The notes: a model not told the origin generated them from the letters alone. A stretch of 64,000 bases of DNA from Bradyrhizobium sp. AZCC 1610 (GCF_036924515.1 NZ_JAZHRR010000001.1:4249001-4313000), one strand, 5' to 3'. Positions 26,857-38,138 are shown, numbered from the stretch's first letter. Made by a program: numbers and translations.

Positions 26857-26906
26857 ACGAAAATTCGTGATACACGAAAATTCGTAGTTCGATTACGAAT
26901 TTTCGG
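26857..26906. promoter_or_regulatory. Candidate activator-binding sites, three ACGAAAATTCGT boxes
   Basis: ACGAAAATTCGT occurs at 26857-26868 and 26874-26885, and a reverse-oriented copy (ACGAATTTTCG) starts at 26895. The second and third make a perfect 12-bp inverted repeat with a 7-base spacer. They lie 58-120 bases upstream of the -24/-12 promoter, the usual place for an enhancer-binding protein, and immediately before the activator gene, so autoregulation is possible. Confidence 0.75.
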
Positions 26907-26918
26907 AGTATTGGCCAG

Positions 26919-28841
<1,923 letters not shown>

Positions 28842-28920
28842 TTAAATTAGGGCGTGTACTCATAAACGTCGGCTTCCCAGAGGGATAAGTGGAAATTTTC
28901 TGCTCAATCGGTGCATTACA

Positions 28921-29262
28921 TTACCGGTTGCGGCCCTTACATGGCCAATCTCGACCATGCACACGGCCAAGACCGAAAGCGTTCGCCAGCCACAACGGGA
29001 CCGTTTCCTCTTGAGGCCCATAGCGTATTACCGGCACTACGGGCCCGCCGCATGGATCGACCCGGTCGTCCTCAGGGCGATAACGATATCGTGGAACAAT
29101 ATAGTAATCCCAGTAAGGAGTTGTCCTTACCACGGGCACCCTGATGATAGGCCTTTCCCGTGGTTCACGAACGACATTGGCCTGCGCATGCGCTGCGGTA
29201 CTAAACGTGCTCAGGCTACACAGGACTAGGGCCGCTCCAAAAGCTACGATTACTATCCTCAT
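28921..29262 (-). CDS. Small secreted hypothetical protein
   Basis: The 113-residue protein starts at MRIVIVAFGAALVL, with a signal peptide cut near AHAQA. The mature part is Arg/Pro/Tyr-rich (RPIIRVPVVRTTPYWDYYIVPRYRYRPEDD) and has two cysteines. Function is unknown. An upstream start (29283) only adds MWQGGQG before the signal. Confidence 0.65.
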   Translation of the reverse strand: MRIVIVAFGAALVLCSLSTFSTAAHAQANVVREPRERPIIRVPVVRTTPYWDYYIVPRYRYRPEDDRVDPCGGPVVPVIRYGPQEETVPLWLANAFGLGRVHGRDWPCKGRNR

Positions 29263-29384
29263 GCCTTGGCCTCCTTGCCACACACAGCTAGGCCCAACTC
29301 GGACATCCGGCGACGTTCGACTTCGTGCCGCTGTTGAGGGTATATTAAAGTAAAGCGGACCTGACTCAATTACGAGTATATGCC

Positions 29385-29996
29385 CTAATAGCGGCGGCCG
29401 CCGACGGCGAACGGCGAGGCGCCGGGCAGCGAGTTGAACTCGCTGTCGATCCGGCCCGACTGCTGGACGTAGCCGACCCCGAGCGACAGGCTGAGATTCG
29501 ACGTCGCCTGGAATTCGACGCCGGCATTCACGCTGGAGATCGGCAGCGTGCCGGACTTGGAGTCGAACGGCGCGAACGGGCCGCCGATGCCGGTATTGTA
29601 TTTCAGCGTGTCGAATCCGGCATAGAAGGTGACGGGCAAGCCGCTGTTCTTCAAGCTGTAGCCGAACTGCACGCCTTCGCTATAGAGCGAACCGAAACTG
29701 CCGAACGCACTCTGGCTGATCCCGCTGAGGCCCATGCTGCTGCGCTGGCTGCCGACAAAAAAGCCGTTCGAAAAATTGTACCGCGCATAGGAAGAGCCGT
29801 TTCCGACGTCGCGGAAGTCGAAGCTCGGAAAGCTCCCGTACGCGTTCGGGCTCTCGCCCGCATCTCCGCTGAAGCCCATCGGCCAGCCCGGGATCCAGTA
29901 ATTCACCGGTGAGGCCTGGGCGTTGGCCGTGCGTGCGCCCAGGCACAGCATCGCTGCGACCAATGCGAGACCAAATCTGCGTGAGAACATCGACAT
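29385..29996 (-). CDS. Outer-membrane beta-barrel-like protein
   Basis: The 203-residue protein starts at MSMFSRRFGLALVAAML with a signal peptide ending near ANAQA. The rest has alternating hydrophobic strands rich in Gly, Ser, Phe and Tyr (YARYNFSNGFFVGS, GVQFGYSLKNSGLPVTFYAGFDTLKY, NLSLSLGVGYVQQSG). This is typical of small outer-membrane barrels, though it ends in GGRRY rather than a terminal Phe. The role is unknown. Confidence 0.7.
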   Translation of the reverse strand: MSMFSRRFGLALVAAMLCLGARTANAQASPVNYWIPGWPMGFSGDAGESPNAYGSFPSFDFRDVGNGSSYARYNFSNGFFVGSQRSSMGLSGISQSAFGSFGSLYSEGVQFGYSLKNSGLPVTFYAGFDTLKYNTGIGGPFAPFDSKSGTLPISSVNAGVEFQATSNLSLSLGVGYVQQSGRIDSEFNSLPGASPFAVGGRRY

Positions 29997-30159
29997 CCGC
30001 GCGACCACCACCTGTGCCGCAATTATACCCACGGATATCGGGAACGCCAGAGCGTTGCCATGGCGCGGTTCCACCCATTGGCGATGTTGCGTCGATATCG
30101 CAGGCCGCGAGGTTGCAACCTGATCGGTCGAATCAGGCCGCAACCATCAGACGCATTGC

Positions 30160-31038
30160 TTACGCCGCCTTGGTGGTGAGCTTGGCCTCCGTCGGCAGGC
30201 CCTCCTCGATCGGCAACGACGGATCGCGCGACCATTCGTTCCAGGAGCCGAAATACATCCGGACATCCTTCACGCCGGCGTTCTTCAATGCGAGGAAGGT
30301 GTTCGAGGCACGCGCGCCCTTGAAGCAGTAGAGATAGACCGGCGTGCTCTGGGTTATGCCGACGGTGGCGCATTCCGCCAGGATTTCGTTCTTCGACTTG
30401 AAGCGCGGCCCTTCCGCAGTTGGCTTCATCATGCGGTACCATTCGAGCCAGACGGCGCCGGGGATGCGTCCCTTGCGCGGGCAGAAGTCTTTCCCATAAG
30501 GCGAAGAGCTCTCGCCGATCCACTCATCGATATCGCGGACGTCGAGCAAGGCGATACCGGCCTTGCCGACGGCGGCGAGCATGGTCTTGGCGTCGATCAG
30601 GATGTCGCCGGCTTCGGGCAGAACCGAGAACGACGCCTTCACCGGCGACGGCACGTCCGTAGTCACCGGCAGGCCGGCCGCCACCCAGGCATCGTAGCCG
30701 CCATGCAGCACCTTGATCTTGGGATAGCCGAGCATGGTGAGCAGGTAATAGCCTCGGCAGGACTGGCCGAAGCCGGAATTCATCGACTGTTCGTAGATGA
30801 CCGCGGTCTCTTTACCCGAAAGCCCGGCGGCGCCGAACGCGTCGGCGAATTTCGTCTTCAGCTCCTGCATGCCTTCCGGCGTCGAGGTCGCGAGGTAAGT
30901 GAAGATTTCATGGACATTGACGGCGCCTGCGAGATGCCCCGCGCCGTAAGCCTCGGGATTGCGGGTGTCGATGATGACACACGGCTCTTGCTTGAGGAAT
31001 TCCGCGAGTTCGCCGGCAGTAATCAGAACGTCCGTCAT
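30160..31038 (-). CDS. Rhodanese-type sulfurtransferase (two-domain)
   Basis: The 292-residue protein has two rhodanese domains. The first has VIIDTRNPEAYGAGHLAGAVNV and lacks a catalytic Cys loop; the second has ALLDVRDIDEW, GRIPGAVWLEWYRMM and the active-site loop YCFKGARAS with Cys238. It transfers sulfane sulfur from thiosulfate or a related donor to thiol acceptors. It follows an acyl-CoA-dehydrogenase-like gene and an OsmC gene on the same strand, suggesting a shared role in sulfur or persulfide handling. Confidence 0.9.
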   Translation of the reverse strand: MTDVLITAGELAEFLKQEPCVIIDTRNPEAYGAGHLAGAVNVHEIFTYLATSTPEGMQELKTKFADAFGAAGLSGKETAVIYEQSMNSGFGQSCRGYYLLTMLGYPKIKVLHGGYDAWVAAGLPVTTDVPSPVKASFSVLPEAGDILIDAKTMLAAVGKAGIALLDVRDIDEWIGESSSPYGKDFCPRKGRIPGAVWLEWYRMMKPTAEGPRFKSKNEILAECATVGITQSTPVYLYCFKGARASNTFLALKNAGVKDVRMYFGSWNEWSRDPSLPIEEGLPTEAKLTTKAA

Positions 31039-31088
31039 GGCAGGCCTCTCCTGTTATGGTTGCTGGTTGGGGTCGATCGGAAATCCCT

Positions 31089-32210
31089 TTAGTGCTCGTC
31101 GCCGGCCAGCATCTTGCGAAGCTGCTTGGTGGCGGGCGTGACGATGGCAACGAAATAGGCTTCGCGAAGCCTCCGCTGCGCGCGGTGGCTCTTCAGGTAG
31201 CCCCGCGCGCCGCAATGGAGCATTGCCGCATGCGCGGCCGCGACGCTGGCATCGCCGGCGCGCAGGCGAAGCGCCACCACGCGCCGCCAGTAGCTGTCGT
31301 CGGCGCTGTAGGGGTCGCGCGCGAGCGCCATGGCCTCCTTCTCGAACTCGGCATGGAGTTCGCGGAACTGAACCGGTTGCTGCGGCAGGTAGCGGTTGAC
31401 GTGGCCGAGCGGCGCCTCGACCTCGTCCATGATCTGGATGCAATCCTTGATGAGACCCAGCGCCATGCCGACCTGCAGCAGGATGAACCCTGCGCGGATC
31501 TTCTTGACGAACGGCCCCGCCGGCTCGGCCAGGATCAATTCGTCCGGCACGAAGACATCGCGGAACTGCACGCCATAGGTGCCGGTGCCGTCCATCGCCA
31601 GGAACGGCTTGCACGGCTGCAGCGTGATCGCGGGATTGGAGCAGTCGGCGAGGAACATCACGATGCCGCCATGCTCGTCCTCGCGCTCGAAGATGGTGCC
31701 GAAGAAATGATCGGCGCCGAGGTTCGACACCCAGGGCAGCGCGCCGCGCACGACGTAACCGCCTTCCACCTTGCGGCCTTTCAGCTTGAGCTTCTCGATG
31801 CCGAAAAAACTCTTCATCGGGTTGGACAGCCCGGTGCCGCCGAGGATCTCGCCGCTGGCGAACTTGCCAGCAAACTTGGCGACGAGCTTTGGATTGCCCG
31901 AATTCGAGGCGTACCAGACCAGCGTGTTCTGGCACCACGCCATGAAGGCGGTGGCGCCGCAGACTTCGCCTAGCGCTGCGATCGATTGAATGGCGCAGCG
32001 CAAATCGGCCGCGCCATTCATCGGTTGATGGCTGCCCCACGCACCGGCATCGCCAAGGCGCTTGAGCAGCGCATCGGGATAGACCGTGCCTTCATCGATG
32101 GCGCTCGCCAGGGGTGCGAGGTCTTTGCGCGCGATTATCCCGACCTGATCGGCGATCGATGCCGATGGGAGATCGTCTACCGCGAGCCGGGATACCGCCA
32201 ATGAACCCAT
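31089..32210 (-). CDS. Acyl-CoA dehydrogenase family flavoprotein
   Basis: The 373-residue protein starts at MGSLAVSRLAVDD. It has the acyl-CoA dehydrogenase fold: AIQSIAALGEVCGATAFMAW, GGTGLSNPMKSFFGIEKL, VSNLGADHFFGTIFE, then the helical C-terminal domain (AGFILLQVGMALGLIKDCI). It resembles flavin-dependent monooxygenase or desulfurisation-type members as much as beta-oxidation enzymes; no decisive catalytic residue was identified. It sits 50 bases before the rhodanese gene, so a thio-substrate is plausible but inferred. Confidence 0.82.
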   Translation of the reverse strand: MGSLAVSRLAVDDLPSASIADQVGIIARKDLAPLASAIDEGTVYPDALLKRLGDAGAWGSHQPMNGAADLRCAIQSIAALGEVCGATAFMAWCQNTLVWYASNSGNPKLVAKFAGKFASGEILGGTGLSNPMKSFFGIEKLKLKGRKVEGGYVVRGALPWVSNLGADHFFGTIFEREDEHGGIVMFLADCSNPAITLQPCKPFLAMDGTGTYGVQFRDVFVPDELILAEPAGPFVKKIRAGFILLQVGMALGLIKDCIQIMDEVEAPLGHVNRYLPQQPVQFRELHAEFEKEAMALARDPYSADDSYWRRVVALRLRAGDASVAAAHAAMLHCGARGYLKSHRAQRRLREAYFVAIVTPATKQLRKMLAGDEH

Positions 32211-32261
32211 GAAACCCTCCGCACCCAAGACTGTTCGCACTCAAAGGCTTGTCGTGGCTGT

Positions 32262-32807
32262 TTAAGCGTTGACTTCGAGATTGACCGGGCGAGTGAAGGT
32301 GTTGGCGACCGGCGACCACTTCTTGACATGCGCCACCAGCGCATCGATCTCGCTCTTCGGAACGCCCTCGCATTCCATGTCGACCTTGACGCGGACATCG
32401 GTGAAACCGACCGGTTTCTCGCTGACGTCGCCGGTGCCCCACACCGCCGTGATGTTGAGATCGCCTTCCAGTTCGAGTTCGAGCTTGTTGACGATCCAGC
32501 CGCGGTGAACGGCGTTGGCGTGCAGGCCGACCGCAAGGCACGAGCCCAGCGCGGCCAATGACGCCTCCGACGGATTGGGCGCGGTGTCGTCGCCGAGCAG
32601 GCCCGGCGGTTCGTCGACGATGTAGGGCGCGAGGTTGCGGATGTAGTTGGCGTGGCGGAACTTGCCCTCCGCCACCGTCTTGCACTTCAAGGTCTTGATG
32701 ACCTTCGGATTGGCCTTGCCGTTGGCGATGAGCTGCTCGAGCCCATTTTTGTCGATCGGCGCCAGGCAGCCTGTGAGCACCGTTTTTTGAGCGACCGCGG
32801 TCATCAT
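32262..32807 (-). CDS. OsmC family protein
   Basis: The 181-residue protein has the OsmC/Ohr fold with both redox cysteines: GSCLAVGLHANAV and VDMECEGVPKSEIDAL. Members reduce organic hydroperoxides or act on persulfides. The ATG at 32807 (or the next one at 32804) follows AGGGAGAG. It is the first gene of the leftward OsmC / flavoprotein / rhodanese group and is divergent from a TetR regulator. Confidence 0.9.
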   Translation of the reverse strand: MMTAVAQKTVLTGCLAPIDKNGLEQLIANGKANPKVIKTLKCKTVAEGKFRHANYIRNLAPYIVDEPPGLLGDDTAPNPSEASLAALGSCLAVGLHANAVHRGWIVNKLELELEGDLNITAVWGTGDVSEKPVGFTDVRVKVDMECEGVPKSEIDALVAHVKKWSPVANTFTRPVNLEVNA

Positions 32808-33029
32808 TTCTCTCCCTAGTAGGATACTGAACGTTCTGTTTCCTGCATTAAGCGTGCCAGGAGCAGCCAAAATCAAAAGCCGAACGTCTCTCGCCGCTTA
32901 GCTGTGCCTGCCCGGAAATTGGTCAGCGCGGGGCTGCTCACGCGCGATGCAGTTGCCGCGTGCTTGCGATTACTTTCGACGCAAAGATGCGGCTTGATGA
33001 TTGCGCCGCGGTTCGATTAACTGGCGCGC

Positions 33030-33674
33030 ATGGGCAAATCGGTTTCAAAGAGGAAAACTGTCGCGGCAGGCTATGAAGAATCCGCACGCGGACGCCTGCT
33101 CAGCGCTGCGACGCATCTGTTCTGCAAGAACGGTATCAACGCCACCGGGATCGATGCGATCATCGACGAGGCCGGCACCGCCAAGACCACGCTCTACAAA
33201 TTGTTCGGCTCCAAGACCAACCTCGTCAACGCCGTGCTGGAAAGCGAAGGCAAGGCGTGGCGCGAATGGTTCATCGGCGCGATGGAAGATGGCGGCGGTG
33301 ACGCGCAGGCGAAGCTTAAGCGGATTTTTCCGGCGCTGAAGCGCTGGTTCGCAGAGGAGCGTTTCTACGGCTGTCCCTTCATCAACGCGGTCGCCGAGCA
33401 CGACAAGGACGCCAAGCAGTTCCGCAACATCGCGCTGCGCCACAAGAAGGTCGTGCTGGCGCATATCGAAAAGCTCGCCGCTGAAATGGGCGCGACCGAG
33501 CCGCGAATACTCGCCCATCAGCTAGCGCTGCTGATCGACGGCGCCATCGTCGCCGCCATGGTCTCGCGCGACCCGGGCGTCGCCGACACCGCAGGCCTCG
33601 TCGCGGGCAATCTGTTCGGGCCGTCCAGAATGAAGAAGCCGAAGCGTAGCCCTGCAGAACTTGTCGCCGTCTGA
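33030..33674 (+). CDS. TetR/AcrR-family transcriptional regulator
   Basis: The 214-residue protein has a TetR helix-turn-helix (RLLSAATHLFCKNGINATGIDAIIDEAGTAKTTLYKLFGSKTNLVNAVLE) and an AcrR-like C-terminal ligand domain (GCPFINAVAEHDKDAKQFR). It is divergent from the OsmC group with about 220 bases between, so it probably represses that operon in response to a reactive or sulfur-containing ligand. Confidence 0.9.
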   Translation: MGKSVSKRKTVAAGYEESARGRLLSAATHLFCKNGINATGIDAIIDEAGTAKTTLYKLFGSKTNLVNAVLESEGKAWREWFIGAMEDGGGDAQAKLKRIFPALKRWFAEERFYGCPFINAVAEHDKDAKQFRNIALRHKKVVLAHIEKLAAEMGATEPRILAHQLALLIDGAIVAAMVSRDPGVADTAGLVAGNLFGPSRMKKPKRSPAELVAV

Positions 33675-33692
33675 GGCACCGGCGATGACGAG

Positions 33693-34490
33693 CTAGAGGG
33701 ACGCGGAAGCCGTGGCGGTCAGGCCGCGCGCGAGGACAACTGCGCCAGCCACAATCAGGCCCACGCCCGCGGCGCGGCTGAGCCATTGGCTGCGCGGCAG
33801 CAGCCTCTCGAAGGCGACATAGATCGCGACGGCTGCGACCCAGGCCAGGTTCATGACACCGCTGACGAAAAGCAGCGCCATCAGGAACCAGCAACAGCCG
33901 ACGCAATAAGCGCCGTGCCGGAATCCCATGCGCAGCGCGCCCATGGTGCCGCGTTGCCAGTAGCTCGAGAGGAACAGCAACGGGCTCTGGCAGTATCGAA
34001 GGCAGGCGCGCTTGATCGGCGTCAACTGATAGAGCCCGGCCGCAAGCAGGATGATCCCGGCGAGCACGCTGCTGGTGCTCGCCATCATGCCGGACAGCAG
34101 CCCGGCCTGATCAAGTCCCCACTGCAGCGAGACCGCGATGAGGCTGAAGCCTGCCCAGATCACGAGATAGCCGGCCAGAAACAGCCAGCTTGCGATGACG
34201 GGACTGTCCGCAGTCGCCTGCTTGCGCTTGATGGCGGCGAACAGTAGGACCATGGGGGCTGCGCTGGGCACCATCATCGCGACCATCATCACCCACCACA
34301 TCGCGAACATGAGCCATGCCTGGGCCAACGACCACGGCTCCGGGTCCATCGGCATGTCGGCCATGCTCATGTCGATGCCGGCGCCGGCAAGCAGATAGGA
34401 CCAGGAGAATGCGACCACCGTGGCTATTCCGATTGCCACGATCAGGCGATCGTACCGCAGGGTCTGCTCGAGCGCCGAGGTCCTCATCAT
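33693..34490 (-). CDS. DUF2182 integral membrane protein
   Basis: The 265-residue protein (MMRTSALEQTLRYD) has about seven hydrophobic segments with many Met, Trp and Cys residues. MSMADMPMDPEPWSL, WLMFAMWWVMMVAMMVPSAAPMVLL and GFRHGAYCVGCCWFLM are the family blocks of DUF2182, annotated as predicted metal-binding membrane proteins. It lies 51 bases downstream of the DUF1326 gene on the same strand; the two families commonly occur together. Function unknown. Confidence 0.9.
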   Translation of the reverse strand: MMRTSALEQTLRYDRLIVAIGIATVVAFSWSYLLAGAGIDMSMADMPMDPEPWSLAQAWLMFAMWWVMMVAMMVPSAAPMVLLFAAIKRKQATADSPVIASWLFLAGYLVIWAGFSLIAVSLQWGLDQAGLLSGMMASTSSVLAGIILLAAGLYQLTPIKRACLRYCQSPLLFLSSYWQRGTMGALRMGFRHGAYCVGCCWFLMALLFVSGVMNLAWVAAVAIYVAFERLLPRSQWLSRAAGVGLIVAGAVVLARGLTATASASL

Positions 34491-34541
34491 GAATCCACCC
34501 CGCTGCTGGAGCGGCACGTAGAGTTGGATTCGGGTGCGGCG

Positions 34542-35174
34542 CTAGGCCGCGACGCCCTCCGGCGTCTGGACGACGTTGGCGAGCGAACTATGCGTGCCCT
34601 TGGTTTCGAATTTTATGGCACCGGTCGAGCGGATGTTGGCCGAAGCGACCTCGGCCGCCAGGTGCTCGAATCCTTCGGGCATCACCACCTGAATGCGGTG
34701 CGGCGCTCCGGTCACCGGATTCTTGATCGGCTCGACCTCGGTCTCGAGCACGCCCTTGGCCACGACACGCGCGACGCGTCCATTCTTGTCGAACGAGAAC
34801 TCGATGGGCGCGAACAGCGGTTCGTGCATTTTGGTGACGATCAGGCTGAAGATGTGGAACAGCGTGCCTTCGGCGGAGAACTTGCCCGACATGATGTTGA
34901 ACAGCGCTTCGCGCTGTTCCGCCGTCGCGCGCTCGTCGATGATCGGCTGCAGCTGGCCATTGCCCTCGTGCAGCGCGCCGGGAAAATCAACGGTGGCTGC
35001 GAAGACCAGGCCGTCGAGTTTGGTTTTCTCGAAATGTCCCTTGGTGATCCGCATGCCGACCAGGCCCTTGCAATAGCCCTCGGTCGGCAGGGCGTTGAAA
35101 TCGCACGGACAGCCAAACGCGCAATTGCAGTTCTTGATCCATTCGCCTTCGAGACGCCAGTCAGATGTAGCCAT
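34542..35174 (-). CDS. DUF1326 domain-containing protein
   Basis: The 210-residue protein has the N-terminal cysteine cluster CNCAFGCPCDF (Cys16, 18, 22, 24), which looks like a metal or cluster site, followed by the DUF1326 core (GMRITKGHFEKTKLDGLVFAATVDFPGALHEG). No signal peptide is seen. It pairs with the downstream DUF2182 membrane protein, as in many proteobacteria. Role unknown; metal handling is the usual guess. Confidence 0.9.
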   Translation of the reverse strand: MATSDWRLEGEWIKNCNCAFGCPCDFNALPTEGYCKGLVGMRITKGHFEKTKLDGLVFAATVDFPGALHEGNGQLQPIIDERATAEQREALFNIMSGKFSAEGTLFHIFSLIVTKMHEPLFAPIEFSFDKNGRVARVVAKGVLETEVEPIKNPVTGAPHRIQVVMPEGFEHLAAEVASANIRSTGAIKFETKGTHSSLANVVQTPEGVAA

Positions 35175-35278
35175 CGCACACCTCCCGTTGCGTATTCGAT
35201 TGGACAGCAGCCGCCTGAAATGCTCCTCAGAGGCGAGCTTACCCCGTTTGTGTCCTCAGGGACAGGGAGCGGGCTGCC

Positions 35279-36484
35279 CTAACCACGTTCACGCAGGCTC
35301 GCTTCCAGCCGCGTCAGTTCCGCTTCCAGATCCGCCTCCACATCGGCGACCCGCATCTCGATCACGCGGTAATCGCGCGCCTCTAGCCACGTCGTCCGGT
35401 TGGCACGGTCGGCGACAATGGCCTCCGACTCGTTCGGATTGACCAGCTCGATCGCCAGCCGGTGGACGAAGGAGACGAAATCCGGAATGTGGCGCCCCAC
35501 CGGCGTCTGGCGCTTGAACTGGCCGGCAAAACGCCGATCGCGGGTCAGCGCCTGCCACAGGACGCGCTCGGCGTCGGTCGGGTTCCGCCGCAGCAGCCGG
35601 GCGAGCCCGCGCACGGTAGAGCTGTCGCCGGGCACCGCCGGGCCCTGCCCGTGCTCGGCCAGCAAAGCGCGCAGCCTTGTGGCCTGCTCGCCGTCCAGCA
35701 CGCCCCCTTTGGCCGGACCCTTGCGGCCTTCGGCGATCGCCATCACCACCCCATGCAGGGTGTGCATGTCCTGCTTGGTCGGGTCCATCCGGGTGAAGAT
35801 GTTGCGCAGGTTCACCAGCATGGTCTCCCGCTTCTCGCGCGGGCGGAGGAATTCGACCTTGTCGAGTTCCCGGACCAGATTGTCGAAGAAGGCCTGCATC
35901 TGGTGCTGCGAGGCCGGCTCGGAACGTTCGGGCATCGCGAACGGCAAGGCGCCGCCGGTCGACAGCTTGAACCACTCATAGCCGATCAACAGCACCGCCT
36001 GCGCCAGATTGAGCGAGGCGAAGCCGGGATTGACCGGGAAGGTGATGATCCGGTTGGCGAGCGCCACCTCCTCGTTCTGGAGGCCGTAGCGCTCCCGGCC
36101 GAACAGGATGCCGGCCCCGCCACCGCCGCCGACATGGGCCACGATCTCGGCCGCCGCTTCCATCGGGGCGACCACCGGCTTGGCCTGGTCATGGGCGCGG
36201 GCGGTGGTGGCAAACAGCAAGGTCAGGTCGGCGACCGCCTGCTCGACCGTGTCGAACAGTTGCGCCTGCTCCAGAATCTGGTCGGCGCCGGCGGCCGCCC
36301 GCTGCGCCGCGATGTTCGGCCAGCCGTCGCGCGGATTGACGATCCGCAGACGCGAAAGCGCGAAGTTGCCCATCGCCCGCGCCGCCATGCCGATATTCTC
36401 GCCGAGCTGCGGCTCGACAAGGATCACAACAGGTCCAGCTAAGTCCCAACCAGACTTGGTTTTATCGGTGCCCGAACCGGACAT
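35279..36484 (-). CDS. trmJ: TrmJ-like SPOUT RNA methyltransferase fused to a DUF559-like domain
   Basis: The 401-residue protein starts at MSGSGTDKTKSGW. Residues about 15-175 form a TrmH/TrmJ SPOUT methyltransferase (VVILVEPQLGENIGMAARAMGNF, GILFGRERYGLQNEEVALANRII, FASLNLAQAVLL) that 2'-O-methylates RNA. After a helical linker, residues about 286-401 match the DUF559/Vsr-like fold (LLRRNPTDAERVLWQALTRD, FKRQTPVGRHIPDFVSF, LAIELVN). The segment that is usually IELDGxxH is here IELVNPNESE, so nuclease activity may be lost. An earlier in-frame start (36562) adds a Leu-rich leader. Confidence 0.85.
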   Translation of the reverse strand: MSGSGTDKTKSGWDLAGPVVILVEPQLGENIGMAARAMGNFALSRLRIVNPRDGWPNIAAQRAAAGADQILEQAQLFDTVEQAVADLTLLFATTARAHDQAKPVVAPMEAAAEIVAHVGGGGGAGILFGRERYGLQNEEVALANRIITFPVNPGFASLNLAQAVLLIGYEWFKLSTGGALPFAMPERSEPASQHQMQAFFDNLVRELDKVEFLRPREKRETMLVNLRNIFTRMDPTKQDMHTLHGVVMAIAEGRKGPAKGGVLDGEQATRLRALLAEHGQGPAVPGDSSTVRGLARLLRRNPTDAERVLWQALTRDRRFAGQFKRQTPVGRHIPDFVSFVHRLAIELVNPNESEAIVADRANRTTWLEARDYRVIEMRVADVEADLEAELTRLEASLRERG

Positions 36485-36899
36485 TCGTAGCTTCACTTTC
36501 TGATTCAACTTCTGAAGTTGATTCAACATATGAAGGTTTTGAACCAGCGCGCGACGCGGCACGATTCAAAGCCTTATCATTTGCCCGTTTTCGGAATTCT
36601 CAAGGCTGAGAATCGGGTTAGTAGCGCTTCGTGCCGTTCTTGGCGATATGCGCCGTGATCGCGACCTTCACCTGGCGGCGGACCGGCTCCAGCCTGCCGG
36701 GCGCCTGATCTGCGGCCTGTTCGTGACCTGGTATGTGGTGGCGGGGACGGCGACCCAGGCAGCAATCTAATCTAAAGGATGGGCTGAAAGTGCATAACGG
36801 CTTGGCTTTCGCCAGCCGGTTTGCAGTGCTATAGGCCGCCTATAATCATCCCACCCCGCCCCAAACGCGCGGTTTTCCGAAGAAAAGGCCCCCTCCGTC
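36485..36899. other. Intergenic region between trmJ and icd
   Basis: About 415 bases contain the divergent promoters. A possible 40-residue plus-strand reading frame at 36648-36770 ends in a hydrophobic stretch (LICGLFVTWYVVAGTATQ), but it has no clear ribosome-binding site and another frame is equally open. I do not call it a gene. Confidence 0.4.
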
Positions 36900-38114
36900 A
36901 TGGCAAAAATCAAGGTGACCAACCCCGTCGTCGAACTCGATGGCGACGAGATGACCCGGATCATCTGGCAGTACATCAAGGACAAGCTGATCACCCCGTT
37001 CCTGGATGTCGAGCTTTTGTATTTTGACCTCGGAATGGAGTACCGCGACCAGACCAACGACCAGGTCACGATCGACGCCGCCAACGCCATCAAGAAGGTC
37101 GGTGTTGGCGTCAAATGCGCCACCATCACCCCCGACGAGGCCCGGGTGAAGGAATTCGGCCTGAAGGAGATGTGGAAGTCGCCGAACGGCACCATCCGCA
37201 ACATCCTCGGCGGCGTGATCTTCCGCGAGCCGATCATCTGCAAGAACGTGCCGCGCCTGGTTCCCGGCTGGACCAAGCCGATCATCATCGGCCGCCACGC
37301 CTATGGCGACCAGTACCGCGCCACCGACTTCAAGTTCCCCGGCAAGGGCACACTCTCGATGAAGTTCGTCGGCGAGGACGGCACCGTGATCGAGAGGGAA
37401 GTGTTCAAGGCCCCCGAAGCCGGCGTCGCGATGGGAATGTACAATCTCGATGATTCCATCATCGACTTCGCTCGCGCCTCGCTGAACTACGGCCTGCTGC
37501 GCGGCTATCCGGTCTACCTCTCGACCAAGAACACGATTCTCAAGGTCTATGACGGCCGCTTCAAGGACATCTTCCAGGACATCTACGACCGCGAGTTCAA
37601 GAAGGAATTCGAGGCCAAGCGGCTGACCTACGAACACCGTCTGATCGACGACATGGTGGCTTCGGCGCTGAAATGGTCCGGCGGCTATGTCTGGGCCTGC
37701 AAGAACTACGACGGCGACGTGCAGTCGGATACGGTGGCGCAGGGCTACGGTTCGCTCGGCCTGATGACCTCGGTGCTGCTGACGCCCGACGGCAAGACGG
37801 TGGAAGCCGAAGCCGCGCACGGCACGGTGACCCGGCACTACCGCGAGCACCAGAAGGGCAAGGAGACCTCGACCAATTCGATCGCGTCGATCTTCGCCTG
37901 GACCCGCGGCCTGTCCCACCGCGCCAAGCTCGACAACAACGAGGCGCTGGCGAAATTCGCCGACACGCTGGAAAAGGTCTGCGTTGCGACCGTCGAGGAA
38001 GGCTACATGACCAAGGACCTCGCGCTGCTGGTCGGCGCCGACCAGCGCTGGCTGTCCACGACCGGCTTCCTCGACAAGGTTTCGGACAACCTCGCCAAGG
38101 CGATGGCGGCGTAA
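36900..38114 (+). CDS. icd: NADP-dependent isocitrate dehydrogenase
   Basis: The 404-residue enzyme oxidises isocitrate to 2-oxoglutarate in the TCA cycle. It is of the dimeric, eukaryote-like NADP type: [81 protein letters not shown] and [16 protein letters not shown]. The length is normal. A 30-base copy of its 3' end (38078-38107) recurs at 38831-38860. Confidence 0.97.
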   Translation: MAKIKVTNPVVELDGDEMTRIIWQYIKDKLITPFLDVELLYFDLGMEYRDQTNDQVTIDAANAIKKVGVGVKCATITPDEARVKEFGLKEMWKSPNGTIRNILGGVIFREPIICKNVPRLVPGWTKPIIIGRHAYGDQYRATDFKFPGKGTLSMKFVGEDGTVIEREVFKAPEAGVAMGMYNLDDSIIDFARASLNYGLLRGYPVYLSTKNTILKVYDGRFKDIFQDIYDREFKKEFEAKRLTYEHRLIDDMVASALKWSGGYVWACKNYDGDVQSDTVAQGYGSLGLMTSVLLTPDGKTVEAEAAHGTVTRHYREHQKGKETSTNSIASIFAWTRGLSHRAKLDNNEALAKFADTLEKVCVATVEEGYMTKDLALLVGADQRWLSTTGFLDKVSDNLAKAMAA

Positions 38115-38138
38115 GCCACCCTTCACGACTCCCTCCAC

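Noticed and set aside
36577..36770. Small frames between trmJ and icd
   Set aside because: Several overlapping frames on both strands, none with a good ribosome-binding site or clear homology.
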